Shown here in pieces: positions 25,561-34,704 of a stretch of DNA of 64,000 nucleotides; within the stretch, counting starts at the first letter, position 1; every line of letters starts with the position of its first letter. The stretch is from Rhodothermus profundi. Lineage in GTDB: Bacteria; Bacteroidota; Rhodothermia; Rhodothermales; Rhodothermaceae. Below the pieces are notes generated by a model. It was given only the letters and a program-made list of their open reading frames with translations. It made no database searches and was not told where the DNA came from. The DNA lies in contig NZ_FRAU01000006.1 of NCBI RefSeq assembly GCF_900142415.1, positions 124,001 through 188,000 of the forward strand, written 5' to 3'. The position numbers were made by a program, and so were the translations under genes.

Positions 25561-26711
25561 CTGTCCTTACGGGCACTTTTTGCAAAAACCTCCTGATATA
25601 CCTGCTCGGTATCCGTCAACATATGATCCAGTGTAAAGTATGCTTTGTAGCGCTTTCTCCCTGCCTGTCCCATAGATTGCCGCATCGCAGGATGTACCAT
25701 CAGGGTTTGCAAACAAGCGCGTAGTGCCGCGACATTCCCCCGAGGAAAAAGCAGCCCAGTTTCTCCATGCTGCACACTTTCGCGCACCCCTGAAACGTCT
25801 GCGGCCACGACTGGCAATGCTGCCCGCATGGCTTCTAAAATGGAAAGGGGAAATCCTTCATAGTTCGAAGCCAGTACGAAAATATGAGCACGTGCTAGCC
25901 GCTCCGCTACGTTCCGGTGCTCGCCCAGAAAATACACACGGTCGTTGAGCTGAAGCTGCCTTGTTAGCTGCTCACAGGCAGGCCGCAACGGTCCGTCGCC
26001 GATAAACTCCAGTTGCCAGGGCAATGTCCGCAAGCCTGCTAGCGCCCGCAGGACAAGGGCATGATCTTTCTGCGGACTAAACCGGGCCACCATGATCAAA
26101 CGCACCGCCTTTCCCTGCTGCACCTGCGGACAGGCCAGCAAGTGATCGGGCACATCGGGAATGCCGTTATAAACCGTGACCAGCCGATCCGGTGCAGCAA
26201 TACGATACCGCAAGGCAAGCTGACGATCATACTCGGATACCGTAATGATCTTGTCGGCAAAAGGAGCCGCCACCCGCTCCGCCCAACGAAACAGCCAGCG
26301 CTGCCGGGACGGAACGCCCTCTGTAAAGGCCCACCCATGCGCGGTAAAGATAACCGGAATGCCCAGGCTGCGGGCAACAAGGCGTCCTATCCATCCTGCC
26401 TTCGACGAATGCGTGGAAACCAGATCCGGCTGCAACCTTCGCAAAAGATGCCGTAATGCGAGCAAGCATCGCGCATCCCGCCACGGGTGAATGGCGCGCT
26501 GCAGAAAGGGTACCTGTTTGTAGGGAATGCCCTCCGCCTGCACCAGCTCTGCAAACGAGCCCCTCTGTCCTCCCAGAATTGTGATTCGGTATCCCTTCGC
26601 CCGAAACCCCCTGGCCAGATCCAGAACATGCATCTGAGCGCCTCCCAGCTCATCTGCCCGCGTAATCAAGTAAACGATATGTAAGGGTCGCTTCGTCTGA
26701 CTCACCGGCAT
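25557..26711 (-). CDS. Family 4 (GT-B) glycosyltransferase
   Basis: About 384 residues from ATG 26711 (MPVSQTKRPLHIVYLITR); the frame stays open to 26792 with another ATG at 26765. GT4 features: 'ADELGGAQMHVLDLARGF' near the start, 'VSTHSSKAGWIGRLVARS', 'VIFTAHGWAF', 'VMVARFSPQKDHALVLRAL', 'LEFIGDGPLRPACEQL', and the nucleotide-sugar site 'EGFPLSILEAMRAALPVVA' then 'GVRESVQHGETGLLF'. It should add a sugar to a lipid-linked polysaccharide precursor on the inner membrane face. It is coupled to the EpsG-like gene by a four-base overlap. Confidence 0.9.
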   Translation of the reverse strand: MPVSQTKRPLHIVYLITRADELGGAQMHVLDLARGFRAKGYRITILGGQRGSFAELVQAEGIPYKQVPFLQRAIHPWRDARCLLALRHLLRRLQPDLVSTHSSKAGWIGRLVARSLGIPVIFTAHGWAFTEGVPSRQRWLFRWAERVAAPFADKIITVSEYDRQLALRYRIAAPDRLVTVYNGIPDVPDHLLACPQVQQGKAVRLIMVARFSPQKDHALVLRALAGLRTLPWQLEFIGDGPLRPACEQLTRQLQLNDRVYFLGEHRNVAERLARAHIFVLASNYEGFPLSILEAMRAALPVVAADVSGVRESVQHGETGLLFPRGNVAALRACLQTLMVHPAMRQSMGQAGRKRYKAYFTLDHMLTDTEQVYQEVFAKSARKDR

Positions 26712-26900
26712 CGACAGGCACGCGATGGCACGCTTTCTTAAAATATACGCTCCCTGCCGGGCCATACGCGCCTCCTCAAGGTGGTTTAACATTCAGGCGC
26801 GTGCAGCGCATCCTTTCTTAAAGAGCCAATTCCACTGAAGCGGACGAGCTGCTACCTGCCCGGGGATCTTTTCGGAAAACAGCCTTCACGGTAACGCACC

Positions 26901-27053
26901 TTACCCCTTCGCAAACCGCTCATAAAGCATGCCTCCGAACTGCCACTGCGCTCGCGTAGCGCACAGCCAGCCTAAACCCGGACGCCCTGCCCTCTCTTCA
27001 GAACAGCGGTAGCTGAAGGAACCAGATTCGGGCCAGTGTAACGGGAAAATCAT
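26901..27053 (-). CDS. Possible small ORF between flippase and glycosyltransferase
   Basis: A 50-codon frame opens with ATG 27053, only 5 bases after the flippase stop, and ends with TAA 26903-26901. It reads 'MIFPLHWPESGSFSYRCSEE', 'RAGRPGLGWLCATRAQWQ', 'FGGMLYERFAKG', with a Trp- and Gly-rich composition that looks more protein-like than random. No family is recognised and no Shine-Dalgarno sequence beyond the flippase end is evident. It may be a short coupled gene or a fragment left from a deleted glycosyltransferase-cluster gene. The rest of the 26712-27057 gap shows nothing else. Confidence 0.3.
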   Translation of the reverse strand: MIFPLHWPESGSFSYRCSEERAGRPGLGWLCATRAQWQFGGMLYERFAKG

Positions 27054-27057
27054 TATC

Positions 27058-28464
27058 CTATATTCTCAAACGGATATTACGACAGATCCTTGTAAAATCT
27101 TCCTTTAACAGAATAGCGAGCAGGACGCCATACATGCCTATCCCGACAATTCCGGCGCCTATCCATCCCATAGAAGCCTTCAGGACTCCGATGGTAATCC
27201 CCATGCCAATCCCTGCCATGCTGATCCCCAGCCCCTTTTTCAGGCCCCAGGGGATGGGAAGCACGGTACGTCCCCACCAGATACTTAAAAGCAAAGCAAT
27301 GCCGCAGGATACAACGGTAGCCCAGGCGGCCCCAATGATGCCCACCCGGGGAATCCATAGCAAATTCAATCCGATGTTGACCAGAGCTCCCCACAGAACA
27401 CTTCGGAGCTGTCCCATGGTACGCTGCCCTAAATGAAAGGCGAGGTCGGCATGATACACCCGCATTCCGTCAAGCAACGTCCCTACAGCAACCCAGGCTA
27501 TGATCGCGCTGGCTGCCTGAAATGCTTCCCCCAGCACCAGGCTGGCAATTGCATCGCGCAGTAAGACCAGACCTACCGTCGCAGGAACAGCGATGATTAA
27601 AAGAAGCTGCGCATTCCGACTCAGATAGGTATACGCAACGGGTTTCCCCTCCTGCTCCCATGCTTTCACGATTAAGGGATAAACTGCCAGGTACACAATG
27701 TGCATGAGCAGAATGACAGGCTGATAGGCCAGATCATACCCTGCCGCATAAATCCCGGCATGGGCTTCATCTAAGAGCCAGGCAATCAAGAATCGGTCGG
27801 AGGCAACGATAATCAGGTTGAACGCCAGGCTACCGGCCACCGGAAGGCCATAACGCAACAGCAAACGCAACCGTCTGGTATCCAGACGAATCGGGATCAC
27901 CCGCCAGTGCTGATAGGCGAAGACAATCCCGATTCCTACCATGCTAACGACCAGGCCCCATAATGGGCCGTAGGCCTCCAGGCCGCTCAGAATGAACAGG
28001 GTCCCCAGACCTAACGCTCCCACGCTACGGGCTCCCATTGCCCAGCCATAGGCCTGCGTCTGAAGTCGCGCGCGCAGCAGCTCCGCATTGAGCTCAAACC
28101 AGGCCTGTGCCCAGAGCAAAAGCACCCCCACCCCCATCAGACTGCGCCACCGCGCATCGGCAACCAGGCCAGCCGCTGCACCACCCAGGCTGCCCACAAG
28201 GAACATCAGCGCCAGATAGCTCCACCCAATTGTGCCCAGCAACCCCTCTTCTTGCCCTTGATGAGCTGGCAGATAACGCACCAGAGCAAAGCGAAGCCAC
28301 TGAAAACAGACGAGATTCAGCACATTAACGCCGGCAATAACCAGGACATAGTACCCATAGGCTTCAGGCGTCAGCAGTCGCGTATAAACTGCTACCGCTA
28401 AGAAATTCACCAGCGCCGGTACCCCCCGGGCTACCAGATAACGCAGGCTATAGCGCAGGATCAT
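27058..28464 (-). CDS. Oligosaccharide flippase (Wzx/MurJ-like MOP superfamily)
   Basis: 468 residues with about 12-14 hydrophobic segments along the whole length, no signal peptide. Opening 'YSLRYLVARGVPALVNFLAV' and 'TRLLTPEAYGYYVLVIAGVN' are typical of polysaccharide biosynthesis flippases of the MOP superfamily, which turn lipid-linked sugar units across the inner membrane. Together with the downstream glycosyltransferase and EpsG-like polymerase it forms a compact surface-polysaccharide locus. Base composition is closer to the chromosome average than the EpsG-like gene. Confidence 0.88.
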   Translation of the reverse strand: MILRYSLRYLVARGVPALVNFLAVAVYTRLLTPEAYGYYVLVIAGVNVLNLVCFQWLRFALVRYLPAHQGQEEGLLGTIGWSYLALMFLVGSLGGAAAGLVADARWRSLMGVGVLLLWAQAWFELNAELLRARLQTQAYGWAMGARSVGALGLGTLFILSGLEAYGPLWGLVVSMVGIGIVFAYQHWRVIPIRLDTRRLRLLLRYGLPVAGSLAFNLIIVASDRFLIAWLLDEAHAGIYAAGYDLAYQPVILLMHIVYLAVYPLIVKAWEQEGKPVAYTYLSRNAQLLLIIAVPATVGLVLLRDAIASLVLGEAFQAASAIIAWVAVGTLLDGMRVYHADLAFHLGQRTMGQLRSVLWGALVNIGLNLLWIPRVGIIGAAWATVVSCGIALLLSIWWGRTVLPIPWGLKKGLGISMAGIGMGITIGVLKASMGWIGAGIVGIGMYGVLLAILLKEDFTRICRNIRLRI

Positions 28465-28539
28465 GCATCACGCGCGATTGGCCCCGCCCTTTCCAAGACG
28501 AGCAGCCCAACGTTGGACCTGCCGGGAAAGTTCTTGCAG

Positions 28540-28579
28540 AAAAAACACAAAGGCGTCTGGCCGCCCTCCAGACGCCTTT
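28540..28579 (-). terminator. Rho-independent terminator after nicotinamidase
   Basis: AAAGGCGTCTGG (28549-28560) and CCAGACGCCTTT (28568-28579) make a perfect 12-bp stem with a 7-base loop. On the minus strand the stem is followed by TTGTGTTTTTTC. It lies 23 bases past the nicotinamidase stop. Confidence 0.88.
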
Positions 28580-28601
28580 GCGCTCGTGCGTATGGAAAAA
28601 C

Positions 28602-29234
28602 TTATCCTACGGGTTCAGCCTGACGGATAACTTCCTCCGAAGTGATCAGATGCACACCGGCCGCCCTCATTTCCTCCCAGGCGCGCGCCAGTGAGCCGTT
28701 TGTATCAATCCCTCGCGTCGCGTCGGTTACCACGTACACTTCAAAGCCCAGCCGACGCGCATCCAACGCCGACCATTTCACGCAGAAATCGGCGGCCAGT
28801 CCGACCACATAAAGCGTCGTAATGCCCCGCTCCTTTAAGTAGCCAGCCAGCCCGGTAGGCGTCTTTTTATCGTTTTCGTAAAAAGCCGAATACGAATCGA
28901 TTTCTTTCCGAAAGCCCTTTCGAATAATAAGCTGGGTGCGCGTCGTATCCAGCTCCGGATGAAACGCAGCCCCTGAGGTCCCCTGCACGCAGTGGTCCGG
29001 CCAGAGCACCTGCTCTCCGTAGCTGAGCTGGATCGTTTCAAACGGCTGCTTGCCAGGATGCGCCGAGGCAAATGACCAGTGTCCTGCCGGATGCCAATCC
29101 TGCGTCTGAATTACGTTTTCAAAATACGGAATCAGCCGGTTGATGACCGGAACGACTGCATCGCCTTCGGGCACCGGCAACGCCCCTCCCGGGCAAAAAT
29201 CATTCTGCACATCTACAATCAGCAGCGCCTTCAT
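28602..29234 (-). CDS. pncA: Nicotinamidase
   Basis: 210 residues from ATG 29234, which has GGGGGAG just upstream; the frame is open for 39 more codons. The isochorismatase-fold enzyme converts nicotinamide to nicotinate for NAD salvage. Catalytic residues are visible: Asp in 'LIVDVQNDFCPGGALPVPEG', Lys in 'LIIRKGFRKEIDSYSAFYEN' and Cys in 'VVGLAADFCVKWSALDAR'. The cis-peptide 'VGLAAD' and metal-site residues 'DWHPAGHWSFA' also fit. It is transcribed alone, divergent from the aldehyde dehydrogenase, and ends at a strong terminator. Confidence 0.94.
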   Translation of the reverse strand: MKALLIVDVQNDFCPGGALPVPEGDAVVPVINRLIPYFENVIQTQDWHPAGHWSFASAHPGKQPFETIQLSYGEQVLWPDHCVQGTSGAAFHPELDTTRTQLIIRKGFRKEIDSYSAFYENDKKTPTGLAGYLKERGITTLYVVGLAADFCVKWSALDARRLGFEVYVVTDATRGIDTNGSLARAWEEMRAAGVHLITSEEVIRQAEPVG

Positions 29235-29389
29235 GGCTCCCCCGAGCGTCTGGTGAACGGTTTCCGCCTCTTCCAAACAAGCGAAGCAGACCGGCCAAAA
29301 GTTCCAGGGATGTTCCAGGGGCTTGACCCATGTTTCAAAAACGTATACCATTGGTTTAAATACAGTCTACAACCCACACCCCGACAACG

Positions 29390-30838
29390 ATGACGCCCCA
29401 TCCGTCCGCCATGCCCTGCACTCCGGAGCTGGCCCGCACCATGGCCGAAGTGTTTGAGCGCCAGCGGCAGCACCACGCCGTAGTTCGCAACCGCACCGTA
29501 CGTGAACGGCGCCGCCAGCTTATTCGCCTGCGTGAAGCGGTGCTGGACCATCGCGAAACCATCCGGACAGCCCTGTGGGCCGATTTTCGCAAGCCGCCCC
29601 TGGAAGTAGATCTGACGGAAATCGCCCCGGTTGTTACCGAAGCCCGTTACGTGGCTCGTCACCTGGCTCAGTGGATGCGGCCGAAACGCGTAAGTTCGAC
29701 GCTGACGCACCTGGGCACCCGGGCAGAGATTCGCTATGAACCCAAAGGGGTTGTGCTTATCCTGTCGCCCTGGAATTATCCCTTCACGCTAACGCTCGCT
29801 CCCCTGATCACTGCCATCGCAGCGGGCAACTGCGTAATCGTCAAACCCTCAGAGTTAGCCCCCAACAGTGCCCGTACTATCCGACGCATTCTCGAAGAGG
29901 TGTTCGAGCCAGAAGAGGTAGCGGTCTTCGAAGGCGACCACACCGTAGCCGAAGCCCTGCTGGAGCTACCCTTCAACCACATCTTTTTCACCGGTAGCCC
30001 CCGCGTGGGCCGTCTCGTCATGGAGGCTGCCGCGCGCCATCTGGCCTCTGTTACCTTAGAGCTAGGAGGTAAATCGCCCACCATCGTCGATGAAACGGCC
30101 GACGTTGACCAGGCTGCCGAAAAGATTGCCTGGGGCAAATTCACCAATGGGGGCCAGACCTGCATTGCCCCCGACTATGTACTGGTGCACCGTAAACTGC
30201 ACGACGCCCTGGTTGATGCGCTGCGGGAGCAGATTGTAACCTTTTATGGACCAGATCCGGAAACCTGGCACCAGAACAACAGCTACGCCCATATCGTCAA
30301 CGACCGCCACTATGAACGGCTGCGTCACCTGTACGAAGACGCCCTGGCCCGCGGCGCACAGGACGTTGTGGGCGGCCCCTGGCGGGCAGAAGATCGTTTT
30401 GTACCGCCTACCGTGCTGACGCACGTGCCTGACGAAGCGGCAATCATGCAGGAAGAAATCTTTGGCCCGCTGCTTCCTATCCAGACCTTTGACCACTTAG
30501 AGGAAGCCCTGGCAGCAATCAATCGCCGCCCCACGCCGCTGGCACTGTACGTATTTGCCCGGGACGAACAGCGCACGCAGTATGTGCTAAACCATACCTC
30601 AGCCGGTGGCGGATGCGTCAACGATACGCTGCTCCACTTTAACCATCCCAGTCTGCCCTTTGGTGGCATCGGCCAGAGCGGGGTCGGGAAAGCCTATCGC
30701 TACCACGGCTTTCTGGCTTTCTCCAACGAACGGCCTGTGGTCTACCGTCGGTTCGAGTTTCCCCTGCTCCGCCGATTCTACCCACCGTATGGTGAACAAG
30801 CCCTGCGCTTGCTAAACCGATTCCTGCCGTTTTTCTGA
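29390..30838 (+). CDS. Aldehyde dehydrogenase, ALDH3-like
   Basis: 482 residues, the short form typical of class 3 and fatty aldehyde dehydrogenases. Seen are 'LILSPWNYPFTLTLAPLITA', the NAD-site 'FFTGSPRVGRLVMEAAARHL', the general base Glu in 'VTLELGGKSPTIVDE', the nucleophilic Cys in 'NGGQTCIAPDYVLVH', and 'MQEEIFGPLLPIQTFD'. The C-terminus 'HPSLPFGGIGQSGVGKAYR' and 'YPPYGEQALRLLNRFLPFF' is like ALDH3. It oxidises aldehydes to acids with NAD(P). It is a single plus-strand gene ending 9 bases from the convergent M42 peptidase stop. Confidence 0.92.
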   Translation: MTPHPSAMPCTPELARTMAEVFERQRQHHAVVRNRTVRERRRQLIRLREAVLDHRETIRTALWADFRKPPLEVDLTEIAPVVTEARYVARHLAQWMRPKRVSSTLTHLGTRAEIRYEPKGVVLILSPWNYPFTLTLAPLITAIAAGNCVIVKPSELAPNSARTIRRILEEVFEPEEVAVFEGDHTVAEALLELPFNHIFFTGSPRVGRLVMEAAARHLASVTLELGGKSPTIVDETADVDQAAEKIAWGKFTNGGQTCIAPDYVLVHRKLHDALVDALREQIVTFYGPDPETWHQNNSYAHIVNDRHYERLRHLYEDALARGAQDVVGGPWRAEDRFVPPTVLTHVPDEAAIMQEEIFGPLLPIQTFDHLEEALAAINRRPTPLALYVFARDEQRTQYVLNHTSAGGGCVNDTLLHFNHPSLPFGGIGQSGVGKAYRYHGFLAFSNERPVVYRRFEFPLLRRFYPPYGEQALRLLNRFLPFF

Positions 30839-30847
30839 GCAAGGGGG

Positions 30848-31921
30848 TCAATCTATAAGCGGAGTTTGGAATCGATCACCGGGTTTCAGACTTTGCACAA
30901 AAGCCACAAGCAGACGAACCGTGTGCGCTATGTCATCCAGATCCACCATCTCAACCGGTGAGTGCATGTAACGAAGCGGCACCGACACCAACGCGCAAGG
31001 GATGCCGCCACGCGTGGCAAAAATGTCATCCGCATCGGTACCCGTGCGCCGCGACGATGCTTCATGCTGCACCGGGATGCCTTCGGCTTTCGCCACCGCC
31101 AACAGCCGCTCCACCAACATCGGATGATTAGCCGTGCCATGAGTTAGAACAGGCCCTTTCCCTAACCGAATGAGCCCATGACGCCGAACGTCAATCCCGG
31201 GCGTATCGGTCGCGTGCGTAACCTCCAGCACCAGGGCCGCATCTGGATGCAACCGGTAGGCCACCATGCGTGCTCCATAGCCTCCAATCTCTTCCTGCAC
31301 GGCGTTGACCGCATAGACTGTGGCGACCGGTGGCTTTTCGGCCAGCGCAGCCAGCACCTGCGCCAGAATGAAGCCGCCCAGCCGGTTGTCGAGCGCCCGC
31401 CCCACCAGCCGTCGTCCCTGCAGTCGAAACGGCGCGTCGGCCAGCACAACAGGATGCCCTACCCGAATGCCCAGCGCCGCTACTTCTTCCCGGCTCTGCG
31501 CTCCCACATCAACGAATAGCTCATGCCACTCCGGCACTTTCTCGTCTTTGGGGTCGCGTAAATGAATGGCCGTATGCCCCAGCACCCCGTCCACCGGTCC
31601 TTTGCTGCCCAGCACCTGCACTCGACGTGCCCGGGCTAATGCTCGGTCCGCTCCACCAATAGGCGCAATGTGTAAAAATCCCTCCTCGGAAATATGCTGC
31701 ACGATAAAGCCCACTTCATCAGCATGCGCTTCCAGCATCAATCGAGGCGCATCAGCCCGTCCACGTTTGATTGCCCAGACCGTGCCATAACTGTCCTGCG
31801 CCACCTCATCGACCCAGGGCTTCACGTGCGCCACCCACGTTTGCTGCAAAGCCTGCTCAAAACCCGAAGGACTAGGCGTTTCCAGCAGCTTCAGCAGAAA
31901 AACTTCGTTTTTTGCGTTCAT
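30848..31921 (-). CDS. M42 family aminopeptidase
   Basis: 357 residues, the usual size of M42 (TET-like) glutamyl or deblocking aminopeptidases, which form dodecameric shells in the cytoplasm. Two-metal site and catalytic residues: 'MLEAHADEVGFIV', 'GRALDNRLGGFIL', 'AVNAVQEEIGGYGARM' (catalytic Glu pair), 'LVLEVTHATDTPG', and 'MHSPVEMVDLDDIAHTVRLL' near the end. No signal peptide. It is followed upstream by a 94-base divergent gap to the first response regulator. Confidence 0.93.
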   Translation of the reverse strand: MNAKNEVFLLKLLETPSPSGFEQALQQTWVAHVKPWVDEVAQDSYGTVWAIKRGRADAPRLMLEAHADEVGFIVQHISEEGFLHIAPIGGADRALARARRVQVLGSKGPVDGVLGHTAIHLRDPKDEKVPEWHELFVDVGAQSREEVAALGIRVGHPVVLADAPFRLQGRRLVGRALDNRLGGFILAQVLAALAEKPPVATVYAVNAVQEEIGGYGARMVAYRLHPDAALVLEVTHATDTPGIDVRRHGLIRLGKGPVLTHGTANHPMLVERLLAVAKAEGIPVQHEASSRRTGTDADDIFATRGGIPCALVSVPLRYMHSPVEMVDLDDIAHTVRLLVAFVQSLKPGDRFQTPLID

Positions 31922-32015
31922 GGCATTATTTCCCTACGTAGAAAGTTGACAGTGCCCCTTTCAGTTGCTAATCTCTGAGAAGCGTTCCTGGTACATCAAG
32001 CGCGCTCAAAGCACC

Positions 32016-32726
32016 ATGGCCGAATCAACGCCCACCTACCACATGTTGATCGTTGAAGACGATGCAGATGTCGCGCAGGCCCTGCAGGACTTTTTCGAGC
32101 TGCAAGGTTACCGGGTCACGCACGCGCCTGAAGGCAACAAGGCGCTGGAACTCCTCACCAATGCCCATCGCTTCGACGTCGTACTGCTTGATGTAATGCT
32201 TCCCGACCGCAGCGGCTTTGAAGTGTTGCAGGAAATGCGCCAGCGTGGTCTGGAAACGCCGGTGCTGGTACTTACCGGCCGCGGCGAGCGGGAGCAAGTT
32301 CTCCAGGGGTTCGACTTAGGCGCCGATGACTACATCGTCAAGCCGTTTGATCCCGACGAAGTAGCCGCCCGCGTGCGCGCCATTTTACAGCGCACGCAGC
32401 CCCCGGATCGCGCCCCCATGCAAATCTATCGCATCGGCGACGTAGAGATCAACTTCAGCACCCACGAAGCCTATCGAGGCGCTGAGCGCATCAACTTCAC
32501 GGCCATGGAGCTGAACGTGCTACGCTACCTGATTCACCACCGGGGGGAGGTCGTTACCCGCGAGCAGCTGCTGCGCGACGTGTGGCACATTGCCGGGGAT
32601 GTTGAAACGCGAACTATTGACCGCCATATTGCTTCGATTCGAAAGAAAATCGAGCCAGATCTGCGCCAACCCCGCTACATTGAAACGGTTTACGGGAAGG
32701 GCTACCGCCTCCGAGCCGATGATTAA
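32016..32726 (+). CDS. OmpR-family response regulator
   Basis: 236 residues from ATG 32016. Receiver domain: acidic pocket 'LIVEDDADVAQAL', phospho-acceptor Asp in 'VVLLDVMLPDRSGFEVL', Thr in 'VLVLTGRG' and Lys in 'YIVKPFDPDEV'. A winged-helix DNA-binding domain follows ('LNVLRYLIHHRGEVVTREQL', 'IDRHIASIRKKI', 'RYIETVYGKGYRL'). No histidine kinase lies next to it. Its TAA overlaps that of the convergent regulator by three bases inside TTAA (32723-32726), and both proteins have 236 residues. Confidence 0.93.
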   Translation: MAESTPTYHMLIVEDDADVAQALQDFFELQGYRVTHAPEGNKALELLTNAHRFDVVLLDVMLPDRSGFEVLQEMRQRGLETPVLVLTGRGEREQVLQGFDLGADDYIVKPFDPDEVAARVRAILQRTQPPDRAPMQIYRIGDVEINFSTHEAYRGAERINFTAMELNVLRYLIHHRGEVVTREQLLRDVWHIAGDVETRTIDRHIASIRKKIEPDLRQPRYIETVYGKGYRLRADD

Positions 32727-33433
32727 TCCACGAACTCGCCCCCAACCAACCGATAGCCAATACCATAGACGCTCTGAATCGGCCAGCTTGCTTCATCCTC
32801 GCCGTCCATGATCTTACGCAGCGCATTGATGTGGCGGTCAATCGTGCGCGTCTGGACCGTGGGCGGAAGTTGCCAGACTTCACGCAGCAGTTGTTCACGC
32901 GTAACCGTACGACCGCGGTGTAAGATCAGATAGCGGAGCAGCCGAAATTCCATGTCGGTTAGCGATACAGGCTGGCCGTCCCGCGTCACTGTCCCCTCCA
33001 CCAGATCGACTTCCAGTCCCCCTACGCGGAAACGTCGTTTCTCAGGCTGCGGCTGTCGTCGCGAGCGGCGCAGGATGGCTTCAACACGTGCCAGCAGTTC
33101 CTCCGGCGCAAAGGGCTTGGTCACATAGTCATCCGCGCCTAACTCAAAACCTTTCAGCCGGTGCTCTCGATCGTCCAACCCTGTCAGCATCAGCACAGGC
33201 GTCAGCACCCCATCCTCTTCGCGTAGCTCTCGGAGCACCTCAAAGCCGTCACGTCCCGGCAGGCGCGCGTCAAGAAGGATCAGATCGTAGCCGGGCACTG
33301 TGATGGCTTTCTCTCGCCCTTCTTCTCCGGTGGCTACCGCATCTACTTCATAACCCGCCGATTCCAGGCATAGTACCAGCGCCTCCCGCACTTCTGCCTC
33401 ATCCTCTATAATCAACAGACGTGCGTTTTTCAT
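32723..33433 (-). CDS. OmpR-family response regulator (convergent paralogue)
   Basis: 236 residues. Receiver: 'LLIIEDEAEVREAL', phospho-acceptor Asp in 'LILLDARLPGRDGFEVLREL', 'MLTGLDDREH' and Lys in 'YVTKPFAPEELLARVEAIL'. Winged helix: 'FRLLRYLILHRGRTVTREQL', 'RTIDRHINALRKI' and 'IQSVYGIGYRLVGG'. It is clearly related to the regulator at 32016-32726 along its whole length, so the two look like an inverted duplication that has diverged. It also lacks a neighbouring kinase. Upstream, 47 bases separate it from mnmA on the same strand. Confidence 0.93.
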   Translation of the reverse strand: MKNARLLIIEDEAEVREALVLCLESAGYEVDAVATGEEGREKAITVPGYDLILLDARLPGRDGFEVLRELREEDGVLTPVLMLTGLDDREHRLKGFELGADDYVTKPFAPEELLARVEAILRRSRRQPQPEKRRFRVGGLEVDLVEGTVTRDGQPVSLTDMEFRLLRYLILHRGRTVTREQLLREVWQLPPTVQTRTIDRHINALRKIMDGEDEASWPIQSVYGIGYRLVGGEFVD

Positions 33434-33480
33434 AATAAACCAGAGGGTTTTTTCAGAAATCTACGATATGAGAGGCTTTC

Positions 33481-34629
33481 CTACAACAAGCGCCTGTCGG
33501 CCGCTCCAGCAGCAGTCGTTTCATCCTCTAGCACTTCGTAAATCCAGCCGCCTGCCAGCACGTCATCGCCTTCATACAGCACCACCGCCTGACCGGGCGT
33601 AATGGCTGGCCGGGGTTCCGCAAAGGCTACGTGCAGCGCATCCTCCTCTTGCCAGACCAGACAGGGGGCTCCTTCATCCTTGTACCGGATTTTACCAACG
33701 GCTGGCCGCTCTTCTCGCAGGTCAGGATACTTGATCAGGTTGATCTGCCGGGCTACCAGCCGCTGCCGCAGCAGCTCTTCACGGGGCCCCACCGTGATGG
33801 TATTGGTCGCGGGATCAATGTGGGTCACATAGACCGGATAGCCAAGCGCCAACCCGAGCCCATGCCGCTGCCCGATCGTGTAGAACGGATAGCCCTGGTG
33901 CGTGCCCACCACGGTACCATCCTTAAGCACAAACTTGCCCGGCCCTACCTTCTGGTCCAGGTCAGGCACGCGCTGGCGCAGAAAACGGCGATAGTCATTA
34001 TCCGGGATAAAACAGATCTCATAAGAATCCGGCTTGTGAGCCAGTCGCTCAAAGCCCATTTCGGCCGCCATACGCCGGATTTCCGGCTTGGTGTAGTCGC
34101 CCAGCGGCAACAGCGTGCGCGCCAGGTGTTCCTGGGCGATGCCCCAGAGCACATAGCTCTGATCCTTGTTAAGATCCCGCCCGCGGGAGATGACGTAGCG
34201 GCCCAGCGCTTCGTCGTAGCGAATGCGAGCGTAGTGGCCTGTTGCAATATAGTCGCACCCCAGCTGATCGGCTCGTCGCAACAGAGCTGCCCACTTGATA
34301 TGCGTATTGCATAGAATGCAGGGATTAGGGGTGCGACCAGCCAGGTACTCGTCCGTGAACCGTTCAATTACCCAATCGCCAAACTCCTCCCGAATGTCCA
34401 CGATAAAGTGTGGGAACCCCAGCCGTACGGCTACCGCGCGGGCATCATTCATCGACTCCAGCGAGCAGCATCCCACCTCCTTGCCGGTACGCACCCCACT
34501 GGACGTGTAATCCCACGTTTTCATGGTGATGCCCACCACCTCGTAGCCCTGCTCATGCAGCAGCGCTGCCGTGACGGACGAATCCACGCCGCCACTCATC
34601 GCCACCAGTACCCGTCCGTGCCGGCTCAT
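33481..34629 (-). CDS. mnmA: tRNA-specific 2-thiouridylase
   Basis: 382 residues. MnmA thiolates U34 in the wobble position of Lys, Glu and Gln tRNAs. Sites seen: PP-loop 'VAMSGGVDSSVTAALL', the catalytic Cys in 'RTPNPCILCNTHIKW', 'LGCDYIATGHYARI', the second Cys in 'EICFIPDNDYRRFL', and 'HQGYPFYTIGQRHGLGLALG'. The C-terminal beta domains are complete ('AITPGQAVVLYEGDDVLAGG'). It is upstream of the second response regulator on the minus strand. Confidence 0.96.
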   Translation of the reverse strand: MSRHGRVLVAMSGGVDSSVTAALLHEQGYEVVGITMKTWDYTSSGVRTGKEVGCCSLESMNDARAVAVRLGFPHFIVDIREEFGDWVIERFTDEYLAGRTPNPCILCNTHIKWAALLRRADQLGCDYIATGHYARIRYDEALGRYVISRGRDLNKDQSYVLWGIAQEHLARTLLPLGDYTKPEIRRMAAEMGFERLAHKPDSYEICFIPDNDYRRFLRQRVPDLDQKVGPGKFVLKDGTVVGTHQGYPFYTIGQRHGLGLALGYPVYVTHIDPATNTITVGPREELLRQRLVARQINLIKYPDLREERPAVGKIRYKDEGAPCLVWQEEDALHVAFAEPRPAITPGQAVVLYEGDDVLAGGWIYEVLEDETTAAGAADRRLL

Positions 34630-34704
34630 AACTGTTTATGTATGCTTATTTTTCTGGCATGCGCGGCGGTTGTACGGCGAGCGCCTGGCCCCGTTCCGCT
34701 CCCT

